Assembly: GCF_051014445.1 (NCBI RefSeq)
Contig: NC_135147.1
Coordinates: forward strand, 27,556,479 to 27,620,478
Length of the DNA: 64,000 nt
Direction: 5' to 3'
From: Colletes latitarsis
Taxonomy: Eukaryota; Arthropoda; Insecta; Hymenoptera; Colletidae
The notes below the pieces were generated by a model that saw only the letters and a program-made list of their open reading frames with translations, was not told the origin of the DNA and searched no databases. Shown here piece by piece: positions 34,531 to 47,700 of the stretch (the stretch's first letter is position 1; each line of letters starts with the position of its first letter). The translations under genes were made by a program, and so were the position numbers.

Positions 34531-37500
34531 ATGAGCAAAATGGCTGATGATGATCCATGGTTATTAAAAGAAGACGGTTATTTAAACGTGGATACTGAGT
34601 GTAAAAGTATAATCTATCATGCTAATCTGAACGTGTTACTAATCACTACTGGCAGTGCGCAAGTATACGTAGTTGATGTCAATTCAGGAGTAATATTGCA
34701 AAAGAGTTCTCTGTCGGGTAAGCATTTTGGTACATCTTTGTTTAGCAAATAACAATGTCTTGTCGATATTGAATTCTTCCATGGTATATTTCATCGAAGA
34801 TTTCTTTGCTCTAATTTCAATTCTGCCTCATGGTCAAGGTCGTATACGTGTATAAAACGTCAGGCGTGATTAAACTTTTTCCGATTCAAGTGTTTTTATA
34901 ATAAAATCAACAATTCTTTTTGTTAACAATGATTTCTTATGACCTATTTTTATTCTTCGAGAATTTATCAAACTTCAACAACTATTCAAATATTTGCTTA
35001 AAATTGCATTTATTATTGTTTTACAATCATATATTTTGTTACATTTCTGTGTAAAAGTTCTTGTTTTCTGCTATCACAAGATAATAATCCATACAAGAAG
35101 TTTTTTACAATGAAAATGATTTCAATAAATTAGTTACTTTTAAGACTATGTTTCAACATATTATGTAGTCACATAGATGTATATATATTTCTCCTATGAT
35201 ACTTTTTACAATAGTAAAACACACTTATTTTATCGAACAAGTATTTAATTCTAATTTATCGATGAACTGTAAGATTATAATATAATGATAATTTTCATTC
35301 TTATAGGTAAATTACATGGAAAACTTCAAGGCACATATTTATCAAATGGTGTAGATAAGGTACTATATACAGATGGAAGAGGAATTGGAGTACGTAGTGA
35401 TTACAATGGTGTACTCCTTTTGGACACTCTTTTACAAACAACTGTTTCACGAAGCGAGGATATTATAAAGATAGAATTATTGTTTTCCGAAGCTATTTTG
35501 TTATATCAGTGTCTACGATGTGTGGAACTACCAGGTGTAGATCATGTACAAGAGGTAATTCAAGAATTAGCAAGTAAAACTTTTACTGTAGAGGCAAGCC
35601 AAAAGAAAGGAATTAAAGCCCAAAAAGTAAGTGTAGAGCAAAATGTAAGATTTATTAAAGTTATAAGATGGTTAATTAATTTGTAATGTCTCGATTAATT
35701 GTATTTATAATAGTGGAATACAGTATGTCTCGAGCTGCCACATGGTTCTTTGAAGCTTGTGTGTTCAGGATTAGTCATGGAATTGAAAAGATTGAACAGA
35801 CATATCCCTGCATTGCCAATTGCTTCTGCCATCAATGAACGATTAAATGGTCTATTGCCACGCTTGGCATTAGAAGGTGGTCCTGTTGATAGAGCATTAA
35901 TGTTTAGTGAAGCAGTGCGTAGAGATACCTTTTCAAAATGGCCACATATGAATCACAAGTATAAAATCTAAATAATTACTATTACTACATATTAAGTGAT
36001 AACATGGTAGATATACTGTATACATGTCATTTTCTAGATGGGCTTTACCTGACCAAATGGCTCAGGTTGGTTTCTACCATCACCCAAATGCAACAGGTGA
36101 TGACAGGGTAATGTGCTTCACATGCAATGTCTGTTTAGTTTGTTGGGAACCAAAGGATGAACCTTGGTCAGAGCACGAACGTCATTCTCCTACATGTCCT
36201 TTCGTTAAAGGGGAGTATACGCAAAATGTTCCTTTATCCGTTACCCTTGCTACAGCTCCTGCACGCGAGGCTGGTGATACAATAGATGTGATCAGCACTA
36301 CAAATGTCAGTGGTCTTGCAGCTACAGCTTCCAATAGTGGTTTTATAAACGTATGGAACGTAACGAATCAATTGAAGGTAAATATTAAGTATTAGATATT
36401 AATTTTACGTTCTACACATTTTGTTTATACATTTGATAAGTTATTAAACTGTTAATTAAATAAAAATAAATGTATTATCATCTAAAATTTAAAATTCTTA
36501 CAGAGGGAAGTTTCATTTTATGTGGCTCCTGTAGAACAAGAAATAAATAATAAAGAATCTATTCAATTTGGTTCTACGATAAATTTGACTTCATATTTAA
36601 GAATGCTTAATTCGGAAGCAGATTCTCTCTCTGATTATAAGCATCCAGCTTCGCATAAAGTGCAAATTACAGCACTGTCTATAGTAGGCACTCCTAAATG
36701 TCAAAACAAAGAAGCAAAAACCCTCGCCTCTACGCTTTTACCTGGAGCGACATCAGACTCTAAAATCAGGCCATGTGTAGTGTGTGCTGTTACTGTGACG
36801 GTTAGTAATCCATCACAATTAAGGACTTTAGAAAATGTGTGGGCTGCTTCAACAGATTTAGCTCCTTCTTCATCTCTTGTTCGTGCAATGAACAGTGTAA
36901 ATAGTGCTGCAAGTGATACATTAGATATAATGAAGGTAGCAGGTGATAGGTATACACCATCAAGATCGCACTATTTAGTATTTTATGATTTTCATCATAA
37001 ACTTGCAACAATGCAACCAATCAAAGAAGATAATACCAAGGATTCTAAAACTAAAAAGGCATTGTCTGGAATGGGAACTAGCGCCAGTTCAAACGGAGAA
37101 CGTCAAGGGAATTTGTTTCACGATTTCTTGCTCGGTAAATTTTTATATGAAGTTCCAGTGATAGAGGATGTAGATTCGGATATGGTAGTTGGACCACATT
37201 TTGGTATTTTTCCAACAACTGCTCTAACCGCATCATCTTCCAATGGAATTTATTCAAATACAATTGGTATTGCAGTACCTCCAACGTCAAGCTCGTTCGA
37301 TGCAAATTTTAATCCAATCAGTGGTCCACAACAGTTTGCATCAACATCTGAATTGACAACAGCAAATAAAAAAAGTCTGGATATTATGAAAATAACAAAG
37401 ACTGAACCAGTTGTTATACAAACTTTACCTATTGAAGCTCCTGATTATGTTAAAATTACATACATTGGACCATCTATAGACGGAAGACATTTGTATGTTG

Positions 37501-38545
37501 CCATGTGCCCTACAATAGATAATACAGATTCTTTGAGTTCAAATAACAATCAGATGGATATCGATGAGGATAACGAGTTTTTCCCACAAAAGAGTTACAT
37601 GTATTGGGACCATAACGATACGCAGTCTGGTAGATTAATAAACGGTGAAATACACGATGGTGCGAATAACGGGGGGAATGCCATATTGCTTGTGTATGCT
37701 CTGGACTTTTCAGGGCAAGTAGTAAAAGTTTGTCCTGAACCCATAGTAAGGCAAGAACTACCTGCAGATCAAGCGCCTACCGAGCATGTATTTTTGCCTC
37801 TTCAAGAAAAAAGCAAATGTGCATTATCCGAAGAAAACTCTACCAAGAGCCCTAATACCAATTCAAGTGCATCGGAACCCATTGGACAAATAGCTTTAGT
37901 ATGCAGAGATGGCGTAATCAGAGTATTAAATTTGAGTTCATTAAAAACTGTTACTGAAGCAAGAGTAGAAGGGAAAAAGTTTATCTCTGTAGCTTATTGT
38001 AATAGTACGTTATTTGTACATTATCAATATTTGTTTGAATTAACAAAGCTTGTTTTCACAAAGTAATTTCTCCAGGTTTAGAGAGACTGTGTGCATGTAC
38101 AAGCGATGGTGCACTTCACTTTTTTGTCACAACGGACGAGGTAGATTCTGTGGAGGATAAGGAGGATATCGAAGACGTTAACATGATGGCTACAGAAGAG
38201 ATTGGCACTAAAAATACAATTCCTAGCACGTCGACGTCATTCGCTTATCAGTAAGACTAGAAATAGTAAATCGTACAGACTTCCATCGAGTTTACTCGAT
38301 ACAAGGTTTTCCGTATATTTTTTCAGAGATCAATTGATCGCGCACAAATCAAACTTAACTCATTCGGATTTACGTATTCTGTACGAACTAACACGATTTG
38401 ATCGACATTCTCCCGCATATGGTGCTACCGTTCCACCGTGTTGGAACGAAATGATGCAAGGTCAAAAACAACGTCGTCATCCACAGCATCTTCATCAATC
38501 GGAAGACCAACACCATACACGAATTTGGCGTTTACACAATGAATG
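34531..38545 (+). other. Bruce: Bruce exons 1-7: N-terminal propeller and BIR domain
   Basis: Exons 34531-34717, 35307-35644, 35714-35958, 36038-36377, 36504-38004, 38076-38250, 38327-38545. The BIR spans the exon 3/4 junction: FSKWPHMNHKWALPDQMA, then Cys283-x2-Cys286-x16-His303-x6-Cys310 inside CFTCNVCLVCWEPKDEPW and HSPTCPF, the exact BIR zinc spacing. Flanking segments (GKLHGKLQGTYLSNGVDKVL before; SGLAATASNSGFINVWNV after) are WD40-like. Intron 1 (34718-35306) is AT-rich with no feature seen. Exon 5, 1,501 nt, is the second largest and contains low-complexity serine/asparagine stretches. Confidence 0.93.
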
Positions 38546-41500
38546 GTATGAGTTCACTACTTAAGGAATACGTACTTCATTTTATGTTTTATTCTTTTTG
38601 TTTGTCTTAATTTTAAAACATAGGATTACTTGGGACGAACATGTGTTCGAGTTAACTCTTCCTCGAAGCGCATCAGGAAATATTGGTCATGTAGACGTGA
38701 GGTTTAGTTTGCATTCTGTCTGTCAAGAATTGCCAATAATTCAAATTACCCTACTAAAGCAAAATGTACGAAGAATTGGTCATTACAAGTCTCCATTGAC
38801 TCCAGTGGATGAAAGAATAGACTTTAACATAGGCAACGAGCAGAAAGGAAAGAATCCCGTAACAACAGAAGAATATAAGCGACAACATAACACGGAAATA
38901 TTATGTGGACCGATTGAATTACATCGTTATATGGATTTATCGTATCGTTCTGGTTGCGTTACATTGACCAGTCCGAAGCTGTTTCGGTCCAAAGCAAGAA
39001 CGCTTCTTGTCCACATCAAAGCTTTGATCGACCCAACGAAGGATGGCGTAAGTAGAAAAATTAAAATGCGTATCCGTGGAAATATTGAAGTGTAGTGTGA
39101 ATAAAAAGTGTTATGTACTGACTTTTAGGTAACGGCAAAATCGAAAACCAATTTGTCAACTAACAAACCCCCTACTTCAAAAAAATTAAGAATAGTTGAA
39201 GCAGTGCGTCCGCTTGTTCCTGGTAGTACCGCCGAACGGTTTGTGGAAGGTCCAAACAATAAAAAATTAGATTGTTATATTGGTAAATATCATCGTATAT
39301 GTGAATGTTTTGCAATAGACGAGCTGCAACTTGTGAAAATAATTTTCTATAATGTCTCTTATTCAAGGTTGCGATTGGATTCATGAAATATCAATTACTG
39401 TTAGAACGGTATATCCTACTAATATACCAAATGAAAGAGCACAGCGTTGTGCTATGTTGGAATCAAAAACTTGTTTCGACAATTTGTTGAGCGTCGCATG
39501 TTTGGAGACACCTGACAAGTAAGAGCAAATTTCGCAATGATTAGAAAAATGATTATACGTATGTATTTATTTTGCAGAAGTATATTACAGAATATATGAT
39601 CTTTTCTGTTGCAGATCTCCGATTGCACAATCACTTGCGCTAGATATTCTCATATGGATAGCCTCTATTAGATTAACAAGGCTACGCAGCAGTCAAAATA
39701 ATATTAAAATAATATCATTTCAGATGAAGACAATTTGTTCTGTGCAATCACGGTTATCTAGTTTATTAAAGACTTGTCTTTTGCATGCCGGACGGAGTAT
39801 AGCGCACAAATGTATAAAATTAGTTATACTTTGTAGCAAATATGTTAGCGACACAGTAACAGCCGGGTAAGTTGACAGAATGTCGTTGTAGAATCGACTT
39901 TTTGGTAATATTTAATAAAATTGTTTTCAGGGATTTTTATTATTCAGAGCGCCCACCGTTGAATTTTTTCGACGAGGCACTAGTTTCTGTTTTGGTTAAG
40001 TTATTACCATCTATTATAGAGGTTCAATGGGCTGGCTCATTGCGATGGTTACAGCTATTAATTACTAGAATCTTACCGCGGGATAGCGAACACAGTATTG
40101 CTTTGCAGTGTGTCACCCTGATACAACAGATAGCTGCCGAAATATCAAATCGAGTTAATCCTTATCATTTGTTACTCGCAACGAGGTAAGATTGAAGATT
40201 TTAGTGTAATAAATTTAATTACGATCGTGATACAATGTTGGTAAACGGAACAATAACATTTTTTTTTTTTTTTTCATAGGTTCGGGCTGTACAATACTCC
40301 GTTTGAGACGGAACTTTTCGACTTCGAATCGCCGATGCCCCCAAAATATAGTCCAACACCTCCAACACCTTCCCCGTACATGCCGTCTGTAACTAATGAA
40401 CAGTCGGAACCACCAATTGCTTCATCGAGTTTCGTGTATTCTCAAGATGCTATTGATTTGAGGGACCTACTTACATTGCCTACACATCCAGCTACCGAAT
40501 TGGTGGTGCCTAGCAAATTAAAGGCTTTATGTACGAACCATAGCATGAAAGGACTCCTTGAGGTAACGTACTGATATTATCAGAAAGCTTAATATTAAAC
40601 ATGCGCGTTTCATACAAAAAATATGTGCATGCGACACAGGTCGAACCGCTTCACTTTACTTGTCATGCTGCCTCTGACGGTACCAAGATGGAGAAAATTG
40701 ACCCGTGCACAAGTGTAATTAATGTTGGAGCTCCTCTTTACGATAGCACGGCTACAAACAGTAATGGTGTACCTGACATCAAAACCATTCATCACACTTA
40801 CGTAAGTTTTGTAACAAACAATTTACAGTTTTCTTTTTTTTTTTTTATATTAGTGCATCGAGGGTTTTTTCATCTCTTCTGTTTCTTCTTCGTTTCTTTG
40901 TTTTGTTAGATTTTTAATCTAAACGATTTCACAAAGCATGAAATTGTGTGAAAACAGAAAAATCATTACTTCTCTGAAAAATGACACATAGTAAGATACA
41001 ACAGACAATCGAACAATTTCTGCTTTTCGATTACCAACAGTGAAAGTTGCAATATACATATATCTATATATATTAAGGTGGCCCTTAGTTATAGATGGTC
41101 GACATTTTTTTGTTGCGAATTATGTTTTGTTTATTCTCTAAAATGATTTTAATTCATAAAAAAGTAATCTTCGTAAAATTTGAACTCGATCGAATAACGG
41201 AAAACTTGCTCCGTAGTTCTTAAAGTTTAATGTGTGCAACTATATAAGCATGGTTCTGTCATTGATGTAAATGGTAAGAGCAAATTTGCCTACCTACAGT
41301 ATTAAATACTTTTTTTGTATCTATTAGTATGGAATTACTCATTCGATTATAATCATTTTTATAATTGTTTCTCCTAAAGCTGTCTGGTAGGGTTCAGCCA
41401 CGCGTATAAAAGTACTTCGAAATTATCTATGGCCGAAATTTGTTAATTTTATCCCCAGAAGAGTTCTAATGCATACAAAATTAATTTGCTGTAAAATATC

Positions 41501-41711
41501 AGCTTGATTTGATAATGGGAAAACGTTTTTCATACGTTTACATATAAAATTTTAAGGCTTGTATGGTACGTCCTCCCGTTATCCGATTGAGCCGACATTT
41601 TAACTGGGTTATATGTTTATTTCGGAACCATTTTGGGAAGTTTTGCCAAAAGGAGGTTAAGGTCAAAAAATAAGAACCACCTTATATATATATGTATATC
41701 AAATATATTAA

Positions 41712-41742
<31 letters not shown>

Positions 41743-44700
41743 CGGTGTAAATGTTTTTTCGAATAGAAAAAGCATAATCCAGATAGAAATTATTGTACAT
41801 TGTAGAACTTGGATGCTGGATCGCTAGGACCAGATGTTCAGGCTAAGTCGACACCTATATTAAGCGATTTACTCAGTCTGTGTAGAGGAGCATTAAAGAA
41901 GCCAGCTCCACAACTGATATTCACACCTGATAATCAATCAGACTGTGATGAAACTAATGATATGTCTGTCAGCAATCAGACATGGCAACGCGATATTTTT
42001 AACTCATGCGTATTAAGTTCTATTGTAACGAAAGAAAAGTCGTCTATACAAAATCTCGGTACTACCGTAAACAAAGTCGAAGACAGCAATCTTAAGAAGG
42101 TAGACTACAAGAAAGAGAAGTTGCACTTTTTTCTTTTTGTTTCTCAGTTTGACGATTTCCTGTCGTTACTATGAATTTTTAATAGCTGATTAATATGCTG
42201 CTTATAATCGAGTTCATATAATTTCGTTAATGTTGTTGGACACATACATGCACGCACATGCACACACACGCACCAGCTGAATACAAAAAGTGCAAGTTGC
42301 ATGATAGCCTTTGAAATTATTTTATATCATGTATTTATTGTCTATGTTATTACACCATCATTTTTAAATGTTGTATTTTGTAATATACAGATTTTATTCA
42401 TTAGTTCTACCGCACACACGCGTGAAAAAAAAATTATCAAATTATTTACAGAATCAAGATTTTATTGTGTCGAATGATTTCAATTTTAATACTCGATAAT
42501 ATATCTTACTGATACAAAATTGCCTTGTACCTCTTACTGTCATTGTTTGAGTTTGCAAGTGTAACATTTTTCTTAACTTTGTTTCAGATATCGTTTTTGT
42601 TAATTTAGTTAAATGAAACGCGTAGATTTTGTTTCTATTTAGTGCTTTCGGTGTTGCACATGTATAAATGTGATATACATTGTGATCATGCAATGTATTA
42701 TGTGAAATTTTGGGTAACGGTTTAGATAGGATCAGTATCAAGAATGAAAACTGAATTTACTCATATTTCTGTTTTCAGTACTATTGGAACATTTTGTTCC
42801 AAAGTGCTGTTCCATAGAATAAAACAATTCATTTTTTGTGCATTTTTCTATGTCTGTTTGAATTACTATTACCCATTTTATAATTAAGTAGAAGCGAAGT
42901 AGATATTTGATAGTTGTTTAAGCAAAAATCATTGAAGGTTTTAATAATCGTGATGTATATACGTTACAGCGGGATGATATTTCGTTTCCATGGGGAAGAT
43001 TACTATGTTGGCCACCTCAACAAGCACTGGTGGTCGACCGAATGCATTCTGGTGCACGCCGTTTCGTCATCCTTGATTTTGGATCACCTGTGTTACTTAC
43101 GGACTTGATGATTCCCTGTTGTGGTGATTTGGCATCATTGTCCATTGATATATGGACAAAGAGCGAAGAAGTTGATGGGACACGTCTCATTGTTGCTGGT
43201 GATATAGAAAATAAGCCGTTAGTAGTGTGCGATCTTCAACCACCGCCAGTGTGTAGATATTTGAAGGTATAATATAATATATACATTCTTGTTGCAATTG
43301 TAGAGCGAATACATTTGATGTAAATCAAACTATCGCATTACTTTTAGATTACAACCATAGGTCGGTATGGAATGTCTCCAACCATGTGCAAAATTCCATT
43401 AGGAATGTTCTATGGGCACATGGTGGTTCTGCCTGGAGAGGATTATGCAGAATTGAATGATACTTCCCCAATTTTTGATATTTTTGATCCCAGTGTACAA
43501 GCTACAATCGATACGCAGTGTAATATTTTGTCGGCTCTCGCGGAAGATGTTCAGTGCAGGTATTTTTCATTTGCAGTAGAATGTTATTTAAAATACAGGG
43601 TGTTTCATGAAATTGGGCCCAATCATAGTTCCTAAACGGTAGAAGATGGACAAAAATTTCAATAGCAAAATTTTAATGATACCGGATAGTGAATGATCTG
43701 TGGTGTTCAGTTACGCGACACCCTGTATGCATATCTTATATGTATATACTTATCATTGTCAATGTGTAATTGTTCTTTCAGGTTTAGTTTAGCTACCGAA
43801 AAATTAAAAAGTCTATTGGATCCACTGTTGTGTTCAGAAACTACTAATGTTATGCATATGCAGCATTATCTGTGTTATAATAAAATATCCAATGAGAATA
43901 AAGAGCAACCGTCTGCAAAAATATTGGCGACTTATCAAGTAAGAGTGAAACTATCTGAATATTGTATTAGCGAATAGACATAAAGAAATAAGTATTAATG
44001 TGAGAAATGTTTAAATGTTACAGGAATGCATAATGTTTCAACATCAATTGAATGTCGTACGCAGCGTATGGAGACGTTTAGAGTCATGGAAAGGATCTCA
44101 GAACGTACCGACGATGCTTCTGTCAAATGCACCCAGCGATAAATTGCGAGTTCTTGGAGAAACTTTGCACGATATACTTTTATACACAGTGTATAAAATT
44201 GGCCCTGTGTTAAGTGTATGCTCTCTCTTTTTTATTTTTGGTATTAAGATTTTTACGACAATCTTTAACACGCATATTTCATTTTTTCTAGATCCCGATG
44301 TCGATATGCGACGTATTTACACCGACCGTTTGTGAACAATTTTTCCACTCGATTTGTGTTGTCACGCCAGCACCGCGTTTACAATTGCACGCAGTTGCAC
44401 TTTTAGCGCGTATGGCTGGTCATCAACCATGGTGGGGTACTTTCTTGTCTAATACCTTAGTTAATCTCTATTCGTCGTCGTCCACGCACATATTCCCTCA
44501 AGATAGGTACGCTTTTCAATTGTTAAGCGATTTAAATTTTAGAATATAATTTTTACAGTATTTCTACAATTCATTTGTAGGGTATTTATTTTGCTAACAT
44601 TTCTTGGACGTAAATCATTAATTGCCGGAGTTAATAGATCTTCGGTGATAGATGCGATGGTGCGCACGTTAGGTAAATTGTTGACACCACTATCGAATGC

Positions 44701-47700
44701 TCAAACTTCTGGTGCAAATCGCCTGGATATAACTCTTATTGGCTGGGTGTTACTTTTCTTGTCAGTGTGCTTAGACACTGTAGCCATTCCGCCTCCTTAT
44801 TTAGAAGGAAATAACGAAAAAAGTAGAGAACAAGGTAGTACGTATATCTTATATTAAACAAAAAAGGGATACTAATATTTCATACAAGTAAGGTAATGTA
44901 TCTTTTGCGAAATTACTTTTGAAAGGTCTGTTGTCTCGGTGGGAGTTCATTCAGGGAGAGTCTGCGATGCAAAGAAAGTACGGTAGTGCCAATCGGTCTT
45001 CAGCTTCTTGTAGTTATCGTAAAAAATTACAGAAACGTTTAATGCAACATAAACAACAACTTCAAGAGCTGGAGCAAGCAAAGAAAGCGTTTCATCCATC
45101 GTCACAGGTATAAGGCCGTTTATATTTGTATAACGATAGCGAAAGTAAAAACTGAAAAATATTAACTTGCATTACAGGGTTGGGAAAATCTTTCGTCGTA
45201 CAGTGCTTCACTGAGTAGTAAAATGGAAGCGACGATAAAATCGCAAGAGCGTTTCTATAAGAAAACGATGAGGCAACATTCTGCCAAGTATTTCAAAGAC
45301 ATAAGTATTCAAAGAAATGACGCTCAACATACTTCACGCAATCCGCGTACGCAATCACAGGCAAATACAAGGTTTATAGCACAAATAATATTTGTAATGT
45401 TTTCATAAAGTTTTACAATGTTTAGTAATACCTTTCGTGTTTTATAAGTTCCAGTAAATCAGAAATAATGGATTTAGACGTTGAGTACATATCCAACTTG
45501 TCTCACCAACATGTTTTACCAGTAGCTCGTGGACTGATTGCTCTCATTCTGTGTAATTCTGCTAACGTGGATATGTTCCTTCTAGCATGCAAGGTAAATA
45601 CATTGTAACATATGCAAACACGTACGTGCGCGTAACTTTCTCTGGATCCTTGTTCTTTTCATCGTAAAATGTAATATAAATTTTCATTTCGTATTTTTTT
45701 TTTAACCATTTGTTCTCGAAGTTACGAGTTCTTATCATAAAATTTGTTTATCCGTGCCTTTTCAACTGAGCGGCTCATTTATCAATGCTTAGCACATACC
45801 ATTTTACGATTAAAAAATTCTTAGCATATAGAAATATTTCAGAGTCGGACATCGCTGTCTGTTCATGCTTTTGAACTGTTAAATCGTGTGTCATATTATA
45901 GGTAGTCGCTAGGCTAGTGATATCTACACGTCCCGCAATTAGCTTGTGTGAACTTATGAGCGAAGAACAGCTCTTAAAGTTAGTCAGATTGGCAACAGGT
46001 ACATCTGATGCTGCCTGGTCTTCGCATGCGGTTTCGAGTCTGTTGCAGGATTTATTAGAAGGTACAATAAATTTTTCATTTTGTATTATTGTTACGAAAT
46101 AGTCAGTTTTGGTACCTTGTTATCTTTACATGTATTGTTTTTTAATTTTTATCAATTGTTTTTTCTTTCACAGGTGGAAAATTATTTCCAAAAGCGTGTC
46201 CCACGCACGAAGGAAGTCCCACAGAGGAAAGTTTCGAGTCTCTTGTCACGGAGAAAAGTCGAACGGTAGAAGAGGACTCTGTTGGTGCTGCTGGAACAAG
46301 CAGTGCCACAGTTGCTTTAAATAACGAGGAAGAATTTGCGACTGGCGAGGTAGAAGAGGATGCTCAAGATAGTATAGTGGTTCCATCGGCAACCGCTTCA
46401 ACGCCAAAGTCTAATGGATTTCTGCCTTCTCTTTTGGAGTCTGACGATAGCGAACTGGATGATATGATAGATGATATTCTTGAACGTGGTAGAAATATGT
46501 TGAAAAAAAGTAATCCAGTGTCCAAGACCAGTTCCAGGTATTTTTTTGCACATTATATACAGAAGTTGCAGAATAATTTAATTTAATTACACGAAACTGT
46601 GAATTATTTGTACATTTTTACAGTATTTCTTTGGCAATGGATGCAAGATTAGAATATGGACTGGAAATGGGAATAGAGATAAGTTTGAGATTGCTGTCTA
46701 CCTTCGGCATGTACAATTTACCTCAAAGCATAAATGCCACAATACACGTGAGTTGACGATGTTCCTCTTTATTTTTGAAACAACGCATGTTTTGCAGAAA
46801 GGGTTTAATCGATACAATTTTCTTGTAAAAGGTTCCAACGGAATCTAATCGATATTGTCAGCAGTCGACATCGAGAGGTGAATCTGGTTGGAGCGATAGA
46901 AGTCAAGATGTTTGGAATTTGACAGATACTATAGCTTCCAGTTTATTAATGTTAACTAGATGTTTTGATAAAATATTTACAGACTTGTATTTACAGGTAA
47001 ATATCATTAATTTGACGAAAGAAATGGTATTTACACAATATCCTGTTAATTCGTGTCTGAAATGCTTTTTGCGATAGAACGTGGGAACGAATTTAGAACT
47101 TATTCTCCAGCTGTGGTTGACACTGAATTTTGATGCCTCTTTGGAACAATCTAATTCTTCTAATCAGTTCGATCCATCGTTGACACCTGTTATTCCATTG
47201 AGCTCTACAGCTATTTCCAGTCTTATTTCTGCATTGTCCTGGTAAATATGATATATTGAAGTTGAACATTTTTTAATCTATCCGTAAAATTTCTTTTTTG
47301 AAAAGTTTGAACCACCAATAGCAGAAAAACATTAATTTTTAGGCATCCAGGGGTTTCTTTGAGAGCTTGGTGTCTTGCTCTTCAATGTTTGACTCTTGCA
47401 AGTAATCAACCATTACAGACAGATTCTGCAGAAGCAGCAAATAGTAGACAACCACTAGATGGTCTGTTGGGTGGTATGGCTGGCTGTATTGTAAAAGAAC
47501 GCAATATGGGCCCTATGCTCCTACGTCTACTTTCTGGTAGTGGATTAAACGTCAATGCCATGGATAAACAATACATTATGGTATGTCTAAAAGTTCTATA
47601 TAAATAGCCCTTCTATCTAACAAGTGACAAAATAATACTTGGATGTATTTGATTTTTAGGCCGGGCCCACTGTTTGTCAAGCACTTCAAGATTTTTTAGT

